DNA of 64,000 nucleotides from a virus: IMG/VR virus record IMGVR_UViG_3300029267_002897, positions 115,064-179,063 of that record. One strand, 5' to 3'. Below the pieces are notes generated by a model. It saw nothing but the letters and a program-made list of their open reading frames with translations. It did not search any database and was not told the DNA's origin. This document shows, piece by piece, positions 33,727-41,885 of the stretch (positions are counted from its first letter, which is position 1; each line of letters opens with the position of its first letter). Position numbers and translations under genes: made by a program.

Positions 33727-34174
33727 TCTTTCCAAGAACGTCCGCAATGTAGCATCTGTCAAAACTCTCACCTACTTTCTCGCCCAAGAAAATGTGCGCA
33801 TGCGTAGGCACCACCGTCTCGTTAAGCGCAAAGCTGATGCCATCCTGCGTCGGACGGAAAAGTCCCAACCCCTGAGTTCCACGGTTCGTATCATCGGATT
33901 TTTCAATCAGGCCCCAGTGTACCAGGTAAATCCCGTCCGTCGCATTCTTATTACCGCCCTGAATGATTTCGTTCGTCGCGTAAAAGCGGCGCTCCTCTCG
34001 GAACTTGCTAACGAGCATCACCAGGAACTTCGCCATGTCCTTGTTGAGCTTCCGTTTGTACATCTTCACCTTGCGGGTGCAGATTGGGCAGTCTGCCCCG
34101 TCATGCTTCTTTTCGAACAACTCGTCCCTCAGGTGCTTTACCACCAAATCGATAATGTCCTGCGTCAGGCGCAT
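33689..34174 (-). CDS. Phage protein with CPIC module (161 aa)
   Basis: CPICTRKVKMYKRKLNKDMAKFL near 29-51 is a conserved phage module with one zinc-knuckle half. C-terminal region HAHIFLGEKVGESFDRCYIAD could supply more ligands. AGGTG upstream. Function unknown. Confidence 0.6.
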   Translation of the reverse strand: MRLTQDIIDLVVKHLRDELFEKKHDGADCPICTRKVKMYKRKLNKDMAKFLVMLVSKFREERRFYATNEIIQGGNKNATDGIYLVHWGLIEKSDDTNRGTQGLGLFRPTQDGISFALNETVVPTHAHIFLGEKVGESFDRCYIADVLGKNDYSVLRGHWLS

Positions 34175-34215
34175 GACACACCTCCACTGTGCTTAATGTC
34201 GTATGGGAAAAGGAA

Positions 34216-34338
34216 CTAGAAGTAGACTAGGCCACAAACAATGAGCCCCACTGCCAGGGACAGCAGCGGGACGGCAACGGCAAGCTCGACCAAGGTCAAT
34301 TTCCTGTCCGTTTCCATCGCTACGCGAATGCTGTTCAT
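34216..34338 (-). CDS. Small membrane protein (40 aa)
   Basis: MNSIRVAMETDRKLTLVELA then a hydrophobic helix (about 19-39) to the end. AGGAGGG at good distance from ATG 34338. It sits between a zinc-module gene and a methyltransferase gene. Confidence 0.65.
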   Translation of the reverse strand: MNSIRVAMETDRKLTLVELAVAVPLLSLAVGLIVCGLVYF

Positions 34339-34366
34339 GTCCTTCCCTCCTGTCCTCAATGATAGC

Positions 34367-35059
34367 TCAATCGCTCGAGTCTACAAACCGCCCATTCTCC
34401 TGCAACAGGCGCAGGTTCTTCGCAATCTGGTCCCACTTCTCGATGCGCGCCTTAACGAAATCAACAAAGTTCTCGCAGCGCTCCCGCGCCCAGGAGTCTA
34501 CCCAAGCTGCCTCTTCGTACTTGGCCTCCAACGTGTCCATCTCCGGCACGTTCAAATCGCTGATGGTGTCCCAGATGTCGTTCCACACAACGTCGGGACA
34601 CTCCTCGGGTTCGTAAAGGAATGCGTCCGCGTGCACGATGCGAAACCGCTTCGGGTATCTGCGGCAGTAGGTCGGGGCTACAAGGTCGATGATTTCCTGC
34701 TGCTTCTCCACGACCGTGACTCGACACACCTCCTCCTGCTCCATGAGCGGGTCGATGCACATCCCAAGTCCGAGCCCGTTTATCAGCACGTCTCCCCACG
34801 CGCTGAGCACAAAATCCACGTGGTCACGGCGCTCCGAGAGCGTATCCGACATCATGACGACGGGTGTCTCGTCCTGCCGCCAAAGCCGAGTATACGTCCC
34901 CGGTATCATCCCCATCTCCGGGGTATCATGCAGGTGCTGCTTGAGGTTGTACGTCACCGCATCCATCTCGTTGACTTCGAACTGGTCGATGGTATATTTG
35001 CCGACCCTTCCCGCCGGGAGACGCACCGAAGGAATCACGTCCGTGATTTTCACCTTCAT
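34367..35059 (-). CDS. SAM-dependent methyltransferase-like protein (230 aa)
   Basis: Class I Rossmann methyltransferase pattern: motif I VLINGLGLGMCID near 89-101, an acidic residue at the end of the second strand in VTVVEKQQEIID, then RIVHADAFLYEP and a fourth-strand VVWNDIWD. Start MKVKITDV at 35059 has AGGAGAGG upstream. Target unknown (small molecule, protein or polyamine-type also possible). Confidence 0.6.
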   Translation of the reverse strand: MKVKITDVIPSVRLPAGRVGKYTIDQFEVNEMDAVTYNLKQHLHDTPEMGMIPGTYTRLWRQDETPVVMMSDTLSERRDHVDFVLSAWGDVLINGLGLGMCIDPLMEQEEVCRVTVVEKQQEIIDLVAPTYCRRYPKRFRIVHADAFLYEPEECPDVVWNDIWDTISDLNVPEMDTLEAKYEEAAWVDSWARERCENFVDFVKARIEKWDQIAKNLRLLQENGRFVDSSD

Positions 35060-35199
35060 ACGCCTCTCCTGTATCCTCGCACTCGAACTCTCCTGCCACC
35101 TTGGGAACGTGTATAGGTCTTCACGCGATGGGCGGTAGGAGAGTTTCGAGTGTCCTTCCCAAAGAACAAGCCCCAGAGCCATTTGAATATTGTAGTCAT
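35056..35199 (-). CDS. Small hydrophobic-basic protein (47 aa)
   Basis: MTTIFKWLWGLFFGKDT followed by an Arg-rich tail (GGRRVRVRGYRRGV). Supported by an ATGA overlap with the methyltransferase start. May bind membrane or nucleic acid. Confidence 0.5.
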   Translation of the reverse strand: MTTIFKWLWGLFFGKDTRNSPTAHRVKTYTRSQGGRRVRVRGYRRGV

Positions 35200-35203
35200 G
35201 GGA

Positions 35204-35503
35204 TTACTTCTTACTGTAATCACGGTCGAACACCGTGGTCTGTTCTGCCGTGAGCGGCACAGGCCGGATGTTCCCGTCCTCTGCAATCTCCAATATGAGA
35301 CCAGTAGTGGACGTCTCTTCCGACCCTATCAAATCGATTTCATGCTTCCCCACTTTCGGACCACCCTCAACACGGTCAAAACGGTCAATACTTTCCATCA
35401 CCTGGTTGACGTCCGCAAAGTTGTGACAGTAGTGGAGGTCATCGAATTCTCCCGTAATCAACAGGTACTTGAACTTCTTCTTTTTCTTCCTTGCTACGGC
35501 CAT
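35204..35503 (-). CDS. Hypothetical protein with Lys-rich N-terminus (99 aa)
   Basis: MAVARKKKKKFKYLLIT, then an alpha/beta region with DRVEGGPKVGKHEIDLI. GGAGG upstream. First gene after a terminator. No family recognised. Confidence 0.55.
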   Translation of the reverse strand: MAVARKKKKKFKYLLITGEFDDLHYCHNFADVNQVMESIDRFDRVEGGPKVGKHEIDLIGSEETSTTGLILEIAEDGNIRPVPLTAEQTTVFDRDYSKK

Positions 35504-35518
35504 CTCTTTCCTCCGATG

Positions 35519-35546
35519 AAAAAAGAGGGCCGCAGTCTGCCCTCTT
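35519..35546 (-). terminator. Intrinsic terminator after the AcrVA2-like gene
   Basis: Minus strand AGAGGGC / GCCCTCT (35546-35540 with 35530-35524), then a T6 run. It ends the 35,550 transcript and precedes the 35,503 gene. Confidence 0.75.
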
Positions 35547-35549
35547 TGC

Positions 35550-36914
35550 TTATGTGAGCTTGTGAGTCTTCTGGGTTACCGGTGCGTCCTCCGGGCCACG
35601 CCAGAACGGACGCTTGCGCTTGTAGATACGCTTCGTCCGTCCCTCGCCGACCCAGTAGTGCTGCCAGTGACCAGCAACATAAGTACGCACCTTCTGCTTT
35701 CCTTTTACCCCAGAACCCTCACTCTTTGCGGCCTCGGCCTCCTTGCGGTTCACCACTACAGAGCCTCCGAGCAGCAGCCGGTCTTTACCGCGTAAACTTC
35801 GAGACCGCTCGAACAGCCGCGCACGCTTCTTCCCCTTGGGGGCCTTCATCGCACGTTGCCGGAGCTTGTCGTACTCCGGGTTGGAGTTGAACCCGTGCAC
35901 CTCGGCGTCCGGGTGGGACGCATAGAGCACCACGTTCATGACGTACCGGAACGACTCCAGCAGCGGCTCCCGCATCATCTTGAAAATCTTGGCTACTTCG
36001 CTGGCGGGGTCTACCCGATTGAGGACTTCGCAAATGGAACCGTCAGGACCGACGACTTCCCGCTTCGCCTCCTCGATTTGGGACATGCCCACCTTGGTCG
36101 AGAAATCAATGCACTCTTCGACGGTGCTCCCCGGATGGAAGTAGATGGTCCAGTGGTAGAGCGCGTCGTCGAACTTGTGTTTGGAGTTCTCGTTGGGTTT
36201 TCCCGTGAGGATGACCCGCCACACCCGCGGCTTGGTGTACTCGTCCTCTACCAGATAAATGCCCTCGACGTCGTGCCAGCCCGTCTGGTCATTGAAGACC
36301 TTGAACGGCTCCTTCGTAGGAAGAACGATGTAGATGCTCGGATAAGGAAGGCGAAGGAACTCTTCCGGCATCTTCCGAAGCTCGGTATTGCGCAACTCCC
36401 ACTCGAGGCCTGGAGAAACGAAGTACATCTTCTCCCCGCACATCTTGTAAACCTTCATGGCGTGACGAACGATGAACTCCGTGTTGCAATGCTCCGAACT
36501 CCAATCAAGCGACTCCTTGAACTTCGTATACTCGTAGTCGCAGAGCGCGTGGTAGCGCTTGTCCACCGCGAGCAGTGCATAGCTCGGATGCTCATACGTC
36601 TCGATGAGGTAGTCCGAAACTACCTGGAACACCGCGAGCAGAACCTGCATTGCCTGGTGCAGCTTCGTCGGCCCCAGCAAATCGTAAATCTCGTCGAGGT
36701 CCTTCTCGGCGTGCTTGGCCAGGAAAGACGCTTGTTCCACGCGCAGCTCATCCAGGTATGGCTGGACGCGCTGGAGATAGTTGTTCATGGCAATGGAGAA
36801 GTTCTTCGGAACATCAACGTCCAGCGCACCCCGTGCCTCATCCCACCAGGCACGGAGCTTCTCGTACTCCCCACCTGAACGCGCGAGGCTCTTGTCGGGG
36901 TGATAGTCTGTCAT
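35550..36914 (-). CDS. AcrVA2-like protein (454 aa)
   Basis: The C-terminal part has YVAGHWQHYWVGEGRTKR near 417-434, similar to the GHWHGYWQGTG motif I recall of AcrVA2, an anti-Cas12a protein that lowers Cas12a mRNA. The middle has LPYPSIYIVLP and DVEGIYLVEDE, fitting the same family. The rest is unusual: a 120-residue N-terminal helical region and a basic, Pro-rich C-terminal tail. AcrVA2-like proteins are widespread and need not be anti-CRISPR. Perfect palindrome inside at 35784-35796. Confidence 0.55.
   Translation of the reverse strand: MTDYHPDKSLARSGGEYEKLRAWWDEARGALDVDVPKNFSIAMNNYLQRVQPYLDELRVEQASFLAKHAEKDLDEIYDLLGPTKLHQAMQVLLAVFQVVSDYLIETYEHPSYALLAVDKRYHALCDYEYTKFKESLDWSSEHCNTEFIVRHAMKVYKMCGEKMYFVSPGLEWELRNTELRKMPEEFLRLPYPSIYIVLPTKEPFKVFNDQTGWHDVEGIYLVEDEYTKPRVWRVILTGKPNENSKHKFDDALYHWTIYFHPGSTVEECIDFSTKVGMSQIEEAKREVVGPDGSICEVLNRVDPASEVAKIFKMMREPLLESFRYVMNVVLYASHPDAEVHGFNSNPEYDKLRQRAMKAPKGKKRARLFERSRSLRGKDRLLLGGSVVVNRKEAEAAKSEGSGVKGKQKVRTYVAGHWQHYWVGEGRTKRIYKRKRPFWRGPEDAPVTQKTHKLT
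35784..35796. repeat. TTTACNNNGTAAA palindrome (perfect)
   Basis: TTTAC CGC GTAAA within the coding region of the AcrVA2-like gene. Confidence 0.7.
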
Positions 36915-37198
36915 CCTCCTAATCCTTTCATTTTTCCTGCCAGAATCGAGAGGCGCAAGCGCAGCATCTCGTTCTCCTGCATGATGTCCACGTTGTTCTT
37001 GTTCAGGACCTCGGCGAGCTCCCCCAGCTCCGAGTCTGGATGCGCTTCGAGCGCGATGTTGATTTCCTCCAACCGGTCCGAGAGCGCGATAACTGCTTCC
37101 GCCAGGAGCATCACAGTCTCTAACGGAGGCGGCCCGTGCAGCGTTATCCGCATCAGGTCGTCAGCGAGTGCGCGGGCGTGTCTGACGTTTACAGCCAT
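36911..37198 (-). CDS. Hypothetical helical protein (95 aa)
   Basis: Start MAVNVRHARALADDL at 37198. Two or three helices with acidic and hydrophobic patches (NKNNVDIMQENEMLRLRL is coiled-coil like). Overlaps the AcrVA2-like start (ATGA). No family recognised. Confidence 0.55.
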   Translation of the reverse strand: MAVNVRHARALADDLMRITLHGPPPLETVMLLAEAVIALSDRLEEINIALEAHPDSELGELAEVLNKNNVDIMQENEMLRLRLSILAGKMKGLGG

Positions 37199-37380
37199 CC
37201 TTGTTTCTCCGCCCACCAATCGGTGATGATGAGCACCCCGTCGGTGCCGGGTTTGTAAACCTCGCTCTCGTCAGTAACCTGGCTCTTCGGTATCCACTGC
37301 GGCTCATCGAAGTCCGAGGCTTCCACCAGGATGGCTTTATCGCTCTCTCGAATACACTTGGCGTCGTGGATGTCCATCAT
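37189..37380 (-). CDS. Small conserved-type phage protein (63 aa)
   Basis: Beta-rich AILVEASDFDEPQWIPKSQV and a C-terminal WWAEKQGWL. This 'WIPKSQ ... SEV' pattern occurs in small phage proteins. GGAGAG upstream. Function unknown. Confidence 0.6.
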   Translation of the reverse strand: MMDIHDAKCIRESDKAILVEASDFDEPQWIPKSQVTDESEVYKPGTDGVLIITDWWAEKQGWL

Positions 37381-37417
37381 CTCTCCTCTATGCGACTTAC
37401 TAATTCTCTAACAGCGT

Positions 37418-37588
37418 CTATTCATCTTGGTCGGGTCGGACATCATCGTGCCCCATTATCCAGCGAATGGTCGCATCGATGCCATCTTCGTACGACATCC
37501 CCGGGTAGTGGCTTCCCTCGTCCTGACCTTCATTGGCCCAGTTGTGGAGTTCATCGATTTCTTTCTGCGTACGCTTGATTGTTAGCAT
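37418..37588 (-). CDS. Small hypothetical protein (56 aa)
   Basis: MLTIKRTQKEIDELHNWANE, then SYEDGIDATIRWIMGHDD. Overlaps the 37,551 gene by 38 bases. No family recognised. Confidence 0.55.
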   Translation of the reverse strand: MLTIKRTQKEIDELHNWANEGQDEGSHYPGMSYEDGIDATIRWIMGHDDVRPDQDE

Positions 37589-37976
37589 CTCTCACTTTCC
37601 TCGCTTTGTCCGCCAGCATCATGGCGAAGTTTGCTACGTCACAGCACTCGCTGATTTCTGCGTTGAAGTCCCCGGGCACGCGCGCCCGTTCTTCCTGGAG
37701 CTCCTCAACCTCTTCTCGTAAACGACCCAGCAGATAGCCAGGAGTACAATCATCCCAGCCACCCCGGTGGTCGTATTTGCGGAGCTTCTTCTCCATCTCT
37801 CGAACGAACCAGGCGACGGGCTCCCGAACAAGGATGGCGTTCCCTTCATCCACTTTCCGTTGGATTTCAAGGACGAGAGACCGGTGCTGACGGTTGTTGC
37901 GAAACATGTCGACCGTGAGGTACAGCACGACAAGGAAGAAGAGTATGACGGCTGCGTACAGAATTACGTCTCCCAT
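37551..37976 (-). CDS. Membrane-anchored MazG-like protein (141 aa)
   Basis: One N-terminal transmembrane helix (VILYAAVILFFLVVLYL). The rest has the MazG-like all-alpha NTP pyrophosphohydrolase signs: GRLREEVEELQEE (ExxE) and EISECCDVANFAMMLADKAR (ExxD), giving the Mg-binding acids. It may hydrolyse nucleotides near the membrane. A membrane anchor is unusual for this fold. Confidence 0.6.
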   Translation of the reverse strand: MGDVILYAAVILFFLVVLYLTVDMFRNNRQHRSLVLEIQRKVDEGNAILVREPVAWFVREMEKKLRKYDHRGGWDDCTPGYLLGRLREEVEELQEERARVPGDFNAEISECCDVANFAMMLADKARKVRDANNQAYAERNR

Positions 37977-37977
37977 C

Positions 37978-38382
37978 TCATGTTCCTTCCATTATTTCTT
38001 CCCATGTCGTGGCCCTCCCAGCCAACAAACAAGTTCCAGTCTCCAACTGTAGGTGCGCACACCCAGAGCCATATTTGCCATAGGCTCCGCGACCTTCTCC
38101 CTCTACCATGCTGCATCCCGGACATAGCTCATACTCGCGGTGCACGCCGCACCACCAGACTCCCGGAATAACTCGATTCTGGTCCACTATGTGGTGGGGG
38201 GCATAACACGCAGGCGTGCACAAATACTTAGGATGCCATTCTAACTCAAAAGGTCCTGACGCTACAGGAGTTGCTCCCTCAGCATTGTGCCGTCTCTTCA
38301 AAGCCGATAAAACCGCCCAGGCTATCGCACCTCCCACAAAGAACCCCCCTACAAGGCCGAAGAGCCCAGATATCCATTCCAT
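37978..38382 (-). CDS. Membrane protein with Cys-rich domain (134 aa)
   Basis: Gly-rich transmembrane helix near 6-28 (GLFGLVGGFFVGGAIAWAVL). The C-terminal part carries LCTPAC, WCGVH, CPGC and C..HLQLETGTC, likely a zinc domain. Function unknown. Confidence 0.55.
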   Translation of the reverse strand: MEWISGLFGLVGGFFVGGAIAWAVLSALKRRHNAEGATPVASGPFELEWHPKYLCTPACYAPHHIVDQNRVIPGVWWCGVHREYELCPGCSMVEGEGRGAYGKYGSGCAHLQLETGTCLLAGRATTWEEIMEGT

Positions 38383-38385
38383 GGC

Positions 38386-38667
38386 TCATCCTCTCTGCAC
38401 CACGTGGCGCTCCTTCCAGCCCGGGATGCCTATCTCGGAAAGCTCATCCATCACGTTCTCGATGTCCGCGCGGAGGAGCAACATCTTCTCCAGCACCTTA
38501 CAGATAGCTTCGTGTTTGTCTTTGCCCGTCTGTTCGATTCTAAACTGAACGTCGCTCAGCTGCGTTTCGATGCGTGCCGTCCACCGCGCCAGCGACGACT
38601 CCTGGGCAACTGTTATCTGGTAGGTGTTGAAGAGGGTGATGATTTGTTCTCGTTTGAAATCGGCCAT
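38386..38667 (-). CDS. Hypothetical helical protein (93 aa)
   Basis: Start MADFKREQIITLF at 38667. Three helices with coiled-coil character (VLEKMLLLRADIENVMDEL). Overlaps the upstream gene by 55 bases. No family recognised. Confidence 0.5.
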   Translation of the reverse strand: MADFKREQIITLFNTYQITVAQESSLARWTARIETQLSDVQFRIEQTGKDKHEAICKVLEKMLLLRADIENVMDELSEIGIPGWKERHVVQRG

Positions 38668-38903
38668 TTCCTCTCCCGTGGCGCAAAGACGATGCGTAGG
38701 CACAGCGTGTGGTCTCCATCTTCTTCGAAACGAATCGGATTACCCTCTGCGTCGTACTCAGCAACGCGCAGGGGTCGTTCTTCACTCGACCCGAAGCTAA
38801 TAACCCCGAGCTTACGCACCTTCGCAGCCATGAACTCCAGATGCTTTGCACACAGGTCCGCATCGGAGAAAGAGCACGCGTCAAATTTTTCGTTGTCGAA
38901 CAT
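38613..38903 (-). CDS. Hypothetical protein (96 aa)
   Basis: Starts MFDNEKFDACSFSDAD. Beta-rich middle (GVISFGSSEERPLRVAEYDAEG). Overlaps the 38,903 gene stop. No family recognised. Confidence 0.5.
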   Translation of the reverse strand: MFDNEKFDACSFSDADLCAKHLEFMAAKVRKLGVISFGSSEERPLRVAEYDAEGNPIRFEEDGDHTLCLRIVFAPRERKWPISNENKSSPSSTPTR

Positions 38904-39883
38904 TACCCCTCCAGGTCTTTAGGCATAATCGCCGATGGGCCGGTGAAGAACTCCTTCGGCCACACTTGCATGGCCGCTTTTCGCGTACGCTGGTACCTGC
39001 CGTTCTTGATGTCATCGTCCCAGCGCCCGTACGAGCTTGTACCAAGGGCGTGAATCAATTCCTTGGCGAACTTCCGTACGGTGTAAAAGTCCTTCGGCCG
39101 ACCACCAGCATCCACGACCTTGCATAGGACCTTGAGGGCCGCGCCCGGAGCGTTGACTGTGTTGGACCAGAACATCGCATCGGCGAGGTCCATCTCCTTG
39201 CAGTCCCACGGGAGACTCTCGGGATGAGTCATATGGAACTCCGGGTCGTAGAGCACATCCATGATGCGATAGCGCTTGTGCGTGGTCTTCTTGCAGAACC
39301 GTAGATTCGTGCGCTCTGCGCGCTTGATGAAGTGCTCCTTGCCGAAGGCAATCTGCGCTTCGAAAGTCTTATGGTCACTGAACGCTTCGTGGAAGAGCTT
39401 GATGACTTCCTCGGCGATGGCCCGGTCGTTGCCCTTGAGCGGCATCACCCCGTCACGAGAACCAGTGAGGCGGTCGCGGATGCCCTTCCCGTCCACAATG
39501 TCACCGTTGCCGGTGTAACGAAGAGTCGCATCTTCGGCCAGGTACCAGCCAAAGTCGTAGAGGCGGTCGAAGATACGCAAGAGCGTGATGGAGTCATACG
39601 CCAGCAGACGCATGCGGTTGAGGAGCTTCCACAGCGGCCCCTGGTCGTTGTTGATTTTCTCGTCGTCGAGATACCGGGGGTAAACGGCGATGGCCTGGTG
39701 GAGACCGGCTGTCATTCCCGTCCCGTCGAAGTTCATGACGGTGCCGAACTTACCGCCCGACTCAACTTCTGCGGTCAGCCACGACGCACGGTCCAGGTGC
39801 GAACTCTCAAAATTGACCGGTTGCTGGGCAACCTTGCCGACAATCTTGAGCCCCGCGTATTTCTTGAATTTGATGCGTTTCAT
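38903..39883 (-). CDS. Hypothetical enzyme-like protein (326 aa)
   Basis: Start MKRIKFKKYAG at 39883. N-terminal half has VESGGKFGTVMNFDGTGMTAG, LHQAIAVYP and GPLWKLLNRM, which recalls lysozyme- or glycosidase-like substrate-binding folds but is not diagnostic. Later HPESLPWDCKEMDLADAMFW. No known family; could be a virion or lysis protein. Confidence 0.45.
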   Translation of the reverse strand: MKRIKFKKYAGLKIVGKVAQQPVNFESSHLDRASWLTAEVESGGKFGTVMNFDGTGMTAGLHQAIAVYPRYLDDEKINNDQGPLWKLLNRMRLLAYDSITLLRIFDRLYDFGWYLAEDATLRYTGNGDIVDGKGIRDRLTGSRDGVMPLKGNDRAIAEEVIKLFHEAFSDHKTFEAQIAFGKEHFIKRAERTNLRFCKKTTHKRYRIMDVLYDPEFHMTHPESLPWDCKEMDLADAMFWSNTVNAPGAALKVLCKVVDAGGRPKDFYTVRKFAKELIHALGTSSYGRWDDDIKNGRYQRTRKAAMQVWPKEFFTGPSAIMPKDLEG

Positions 39884-40104
39884 TTCTTCGCCTTCTTCTG
39901 ACACGTCTTACAGCGGCCAATCTTTTCGGGGGCTACCGCCCAACTACCGTCATTCGGATACAGCGCTTGTTTTCCGCAAAGGGACGTCGCAGACAGAACC
40001 GGAGAGAAAAAACGAAGATTGACCCCGATGACTTCGAAGCCATGCGCTGCAACCTTCTTTTTCTTGCCCGGGGAACGCCGCACAAACCAATGTATTTCAG
40101 TCAT
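39880..40104 (-). CDS. Small zinc-type protein (74 aa)
   Basis: Basic, with LCGKQALYP and CKTCQKKAKK; three Cys may coordinate zinc. Overlaps the 39,883 start. No family recognised. Confidence 0.5.
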   Translation of the reverse strand: MTEIHWFVRRSPGKKKKVAAHGFEVIGVNLRFFSPVLSATSLCGKQALYPNDGSWAVAPEKIGRCKTCQKKAKK

Positions 40105-40741
40105 TGAGTAGCTCCGGGGAGTTGATGTCCGCAGCTACCATGATGTTGTGCTGCGTACTCTCTGACATCCCGGGGTTATTGAACATGAGGACAACGTGGG
40201 CAAGCTTATGGAGCGCAAGAGACGTAGTGATATCGGGCTTGTCCTGCGACCACTCAATTTCACACCAGTTACCTTTTTGGGTACCTCGAGCCCGCTTCTC
40301 CATGCCGTTCCACTTCCAGAGGACCTTCCCAGGAGCTCTGAGCGTGATGAAGGTAAACGGGATGGTACCGAGTTTTGTCTTAGTGTGCAGCTCCCGTATA
40401 GCATCGGTAATCGCGGTAAACGGTTCATTGATGAGGAACCACTTGGCCCAAGCTCTCATCTCCGAGGTGGCAACCATTCCGTAGCAGATCGCCACATCGT
40501 AGTCACAGGAGATGACGCTGTTGCGCACCTTTTGCCGCGCCCGATACTGCACCAAAAATCCCGCAACACAAATACCGGAGAGCACCACCCCCACTACCGA
40601 AGCCAAAACCAATGCCGCCGGGGGCGCATCCACTCCCAGCACCAAAGCCAGCGCCACGATGATGCCCACGATGGCGGGGGCGATGAACCACGTCAGCATG
40701 GATTTGGTTACGGCGGGGTACCGTTCGTCGAGGATGGACAT
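40097..40741 (-). CDS. Membrane protein with HKLAH motif (214 aa)
   Basis: Two transmembrane helices in the N-terminal 70 residues (IAPAIVGIIVALALVLG, LVLASVVGVVLSGICVAG). C-terminal end has LALHKLAHVVLMFNNPGMSE and TQHNIMVAADI. HKLAH lies where HExxH occurs in zincins, but the Glu is replaced by Lys. This may be an inactive relative of a membrane protease, or chance. Confidence 0.5.
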   Translation of the reverse strand: MSILDERYPAVTKSMLTWFIAPAIVGIIVALALVLGVDAPPAALVLASVVGVVLSGICVAGFLVQYRARQKVRNSVISCDYDVAICYGMVATSEMRAWAKWFLINEPFTAITDAIRELHTKTKLGTIPFTFITLRAPGKVLWKWNGMEKRARGTQKGNWCEIEWSQDKPDITTSLALHKLAHVVLMFNNPGMSESTQHNIMVAADINSPELLND

Positions 40742-40953
40742 GCTTTATCTCCTAGCTTTTCGAGGCATTTGACCATGATAGCGCGCCAATAGTTATCCTC
40801 AAGCATTTTGGCGTCTTCCGGTTTCAACCCCATTATCTCCTCTATGTTCTTTACCTGTTGGGATACGGTCTCCTCTATAGTGTTGATAAACTGCGCTTCC
40901 GCGTCCCGCAGAACGCCGATGACTTCCGTAGCGATATCCTGACTAGACGCCAT
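40708..40953 (-). CDS. Small helical protein (81 aa)
   Basis: Start MASSQDIATEVIGVL at 40953 with GGAGG upstream. Acidic helices. Overlaps the start of the 40,741 gene by 34 bases. No family recognised. Confidence 0.5.
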   Translation of the reverse strand: MASSQDIATEVIGVLRDAEAQFINTIEETVSQQVKNIEEIMGLKPEDAKMLEDNYWRAIMVKCLEKLGDKACPSSTNGTPP

Positions 40954-41405
40954 TACAATTCCTCCAATTTGAAACCACGAGGAATGACCGGGTTGAACCG
41001 AGGGCGATGGATATACAACAGTCCCACACGGTGAATCCACGCCTTTCCGTCTTCCCCTTGTTTGACCGTGAAGTCGTAGTCCCGAAGAAGCTGGTCTCTC
41101 CGCTGTGCCAAATCCCGAAGACCGGGACGAATAAGACCTCGGTAATACGACACAGGAATGTTCTCAATCACAACGGTCGTCACCGGGTCGTCCTGACTTC
41201 CTTGAACCATGAATTCATAACACCCCTTCTCCGTGATGTAACTGTTTACAAGGACGTAGAAGTGGTGACTGACCTGGGTTCTGCCCCGCACATGGTTGAA
41301 CGTGACCGCATTACGCACACGCATCTCGTAGACCAGTCGTGACCGCTCCTCTGACAGACGACGGGCTAACGAGCGTTTTCTTTTCGTCTGGCTGCGTCGC
41401 CCCAT
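40953..41405 (-). CDS. Hypothetical basic protein (150 aa)
   Basis: Arg-rich start MGRRSQTKRKRSLARRL. Beta-rich middle (VSHHFYVLVNSYITEKGCYEF). A perfect palindrome (41408-41420) sits 2 bases before its ATG and holds the GGGG ribosome site. Its stop abuts the next ATG. Confidence 0.5.
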   Translation of the reverse strand: MGRRSQTKRKRSLARRLSEERSRLVYEMRVRNAVTFNHVRGRTQVSHHFYVLVNSYITEKGCYEFMVQGSQDDPVTTVVIENIPVSYYRGLIRPGLRDLAQRRDQLLRDYDFTVKQGEDGKAWIHRVGLLYIHRPRFNPVIPRGFKLEEL

Positions 41406-41407
41406 TG

Positions 41408-41420
41408 TTTACCCCGTAAA
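41408..41420. repeat. TTTACNNNGTAAA palindrome (perfect)
   Basis: TTTAC CCC GTAAA in the 15-base gap between the 41,405 and 41,885 genes, overlapping the ribosome site. Confidence 0.75.
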
Positions 41421-41885
41421 TCAGTGCTTGGTAATGAACTCCAGCACCTCAGTGAGAATTGCGCGGCGGCCGACAGACGTAGGAGCCTGCCAGTACGCGT
41501 CCCGAATAGGCTGAAGCCGTTCGTACATCGGGTTCTGCCGCTGGGCTTTTTTCAGCTTACGCTCTTTGTCCATTTCCCCGAGAGCGCCCACATCCGCAGT
41601 GTGCCAGCGCGTAACGGCATCCTCGTCCATGCTGCGACCGAGAAACTCCCAACCACCAACCCCGAAAGCCGTGGATTTCTTCTCGCACATCTCACCAGCG
41701 TACATGCCGCCGATGACGTCTTTCCCGCGCTTGGACTTGGTGCCGAGAGGGCGACTGAATATCAACCGCTGCTCGTACTCCTCATCATCTGTGAAGTAGT
41801 AGAGATGCCCGAGCTTCCTCTCATCCAACAGAAACCGGCGTCCAGCGTAGACCACCTGGACCTCGGTCCTCTTCTCTTCAGCCAT
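41421..41885 (-). CDS. Hypothetical protein (154 aa)
   Basis: Beta-rich N-terminus with DERKLGHLYYFTDDEEYEQRL. Then a Lys-rich linker. No recognised domain. Overlaps the 42,276 gene stop by 8 bases. Confidence 0.5.
   Translation of the reverse strand: MAEEKRTEVQVVYAGRRFLLDERKLGHLYYFTDDEEYEQRLIFSRPLGTKSKRGKDVIGGMYAGEMCEKKSTAFGVGGWEFLGRSMDEDAVTRWHTADVGALGEMDKERKLKKAQRQNPMYERLQPIRDAYWQAPTSVGRRAILTEVLEFITKH

Noticed and set aside
35856-36878. Plus-strand ORF of 340 residues
   Set aside because: Antisense to the AcrVA2-like gene, which has clear motifs and a proper start.
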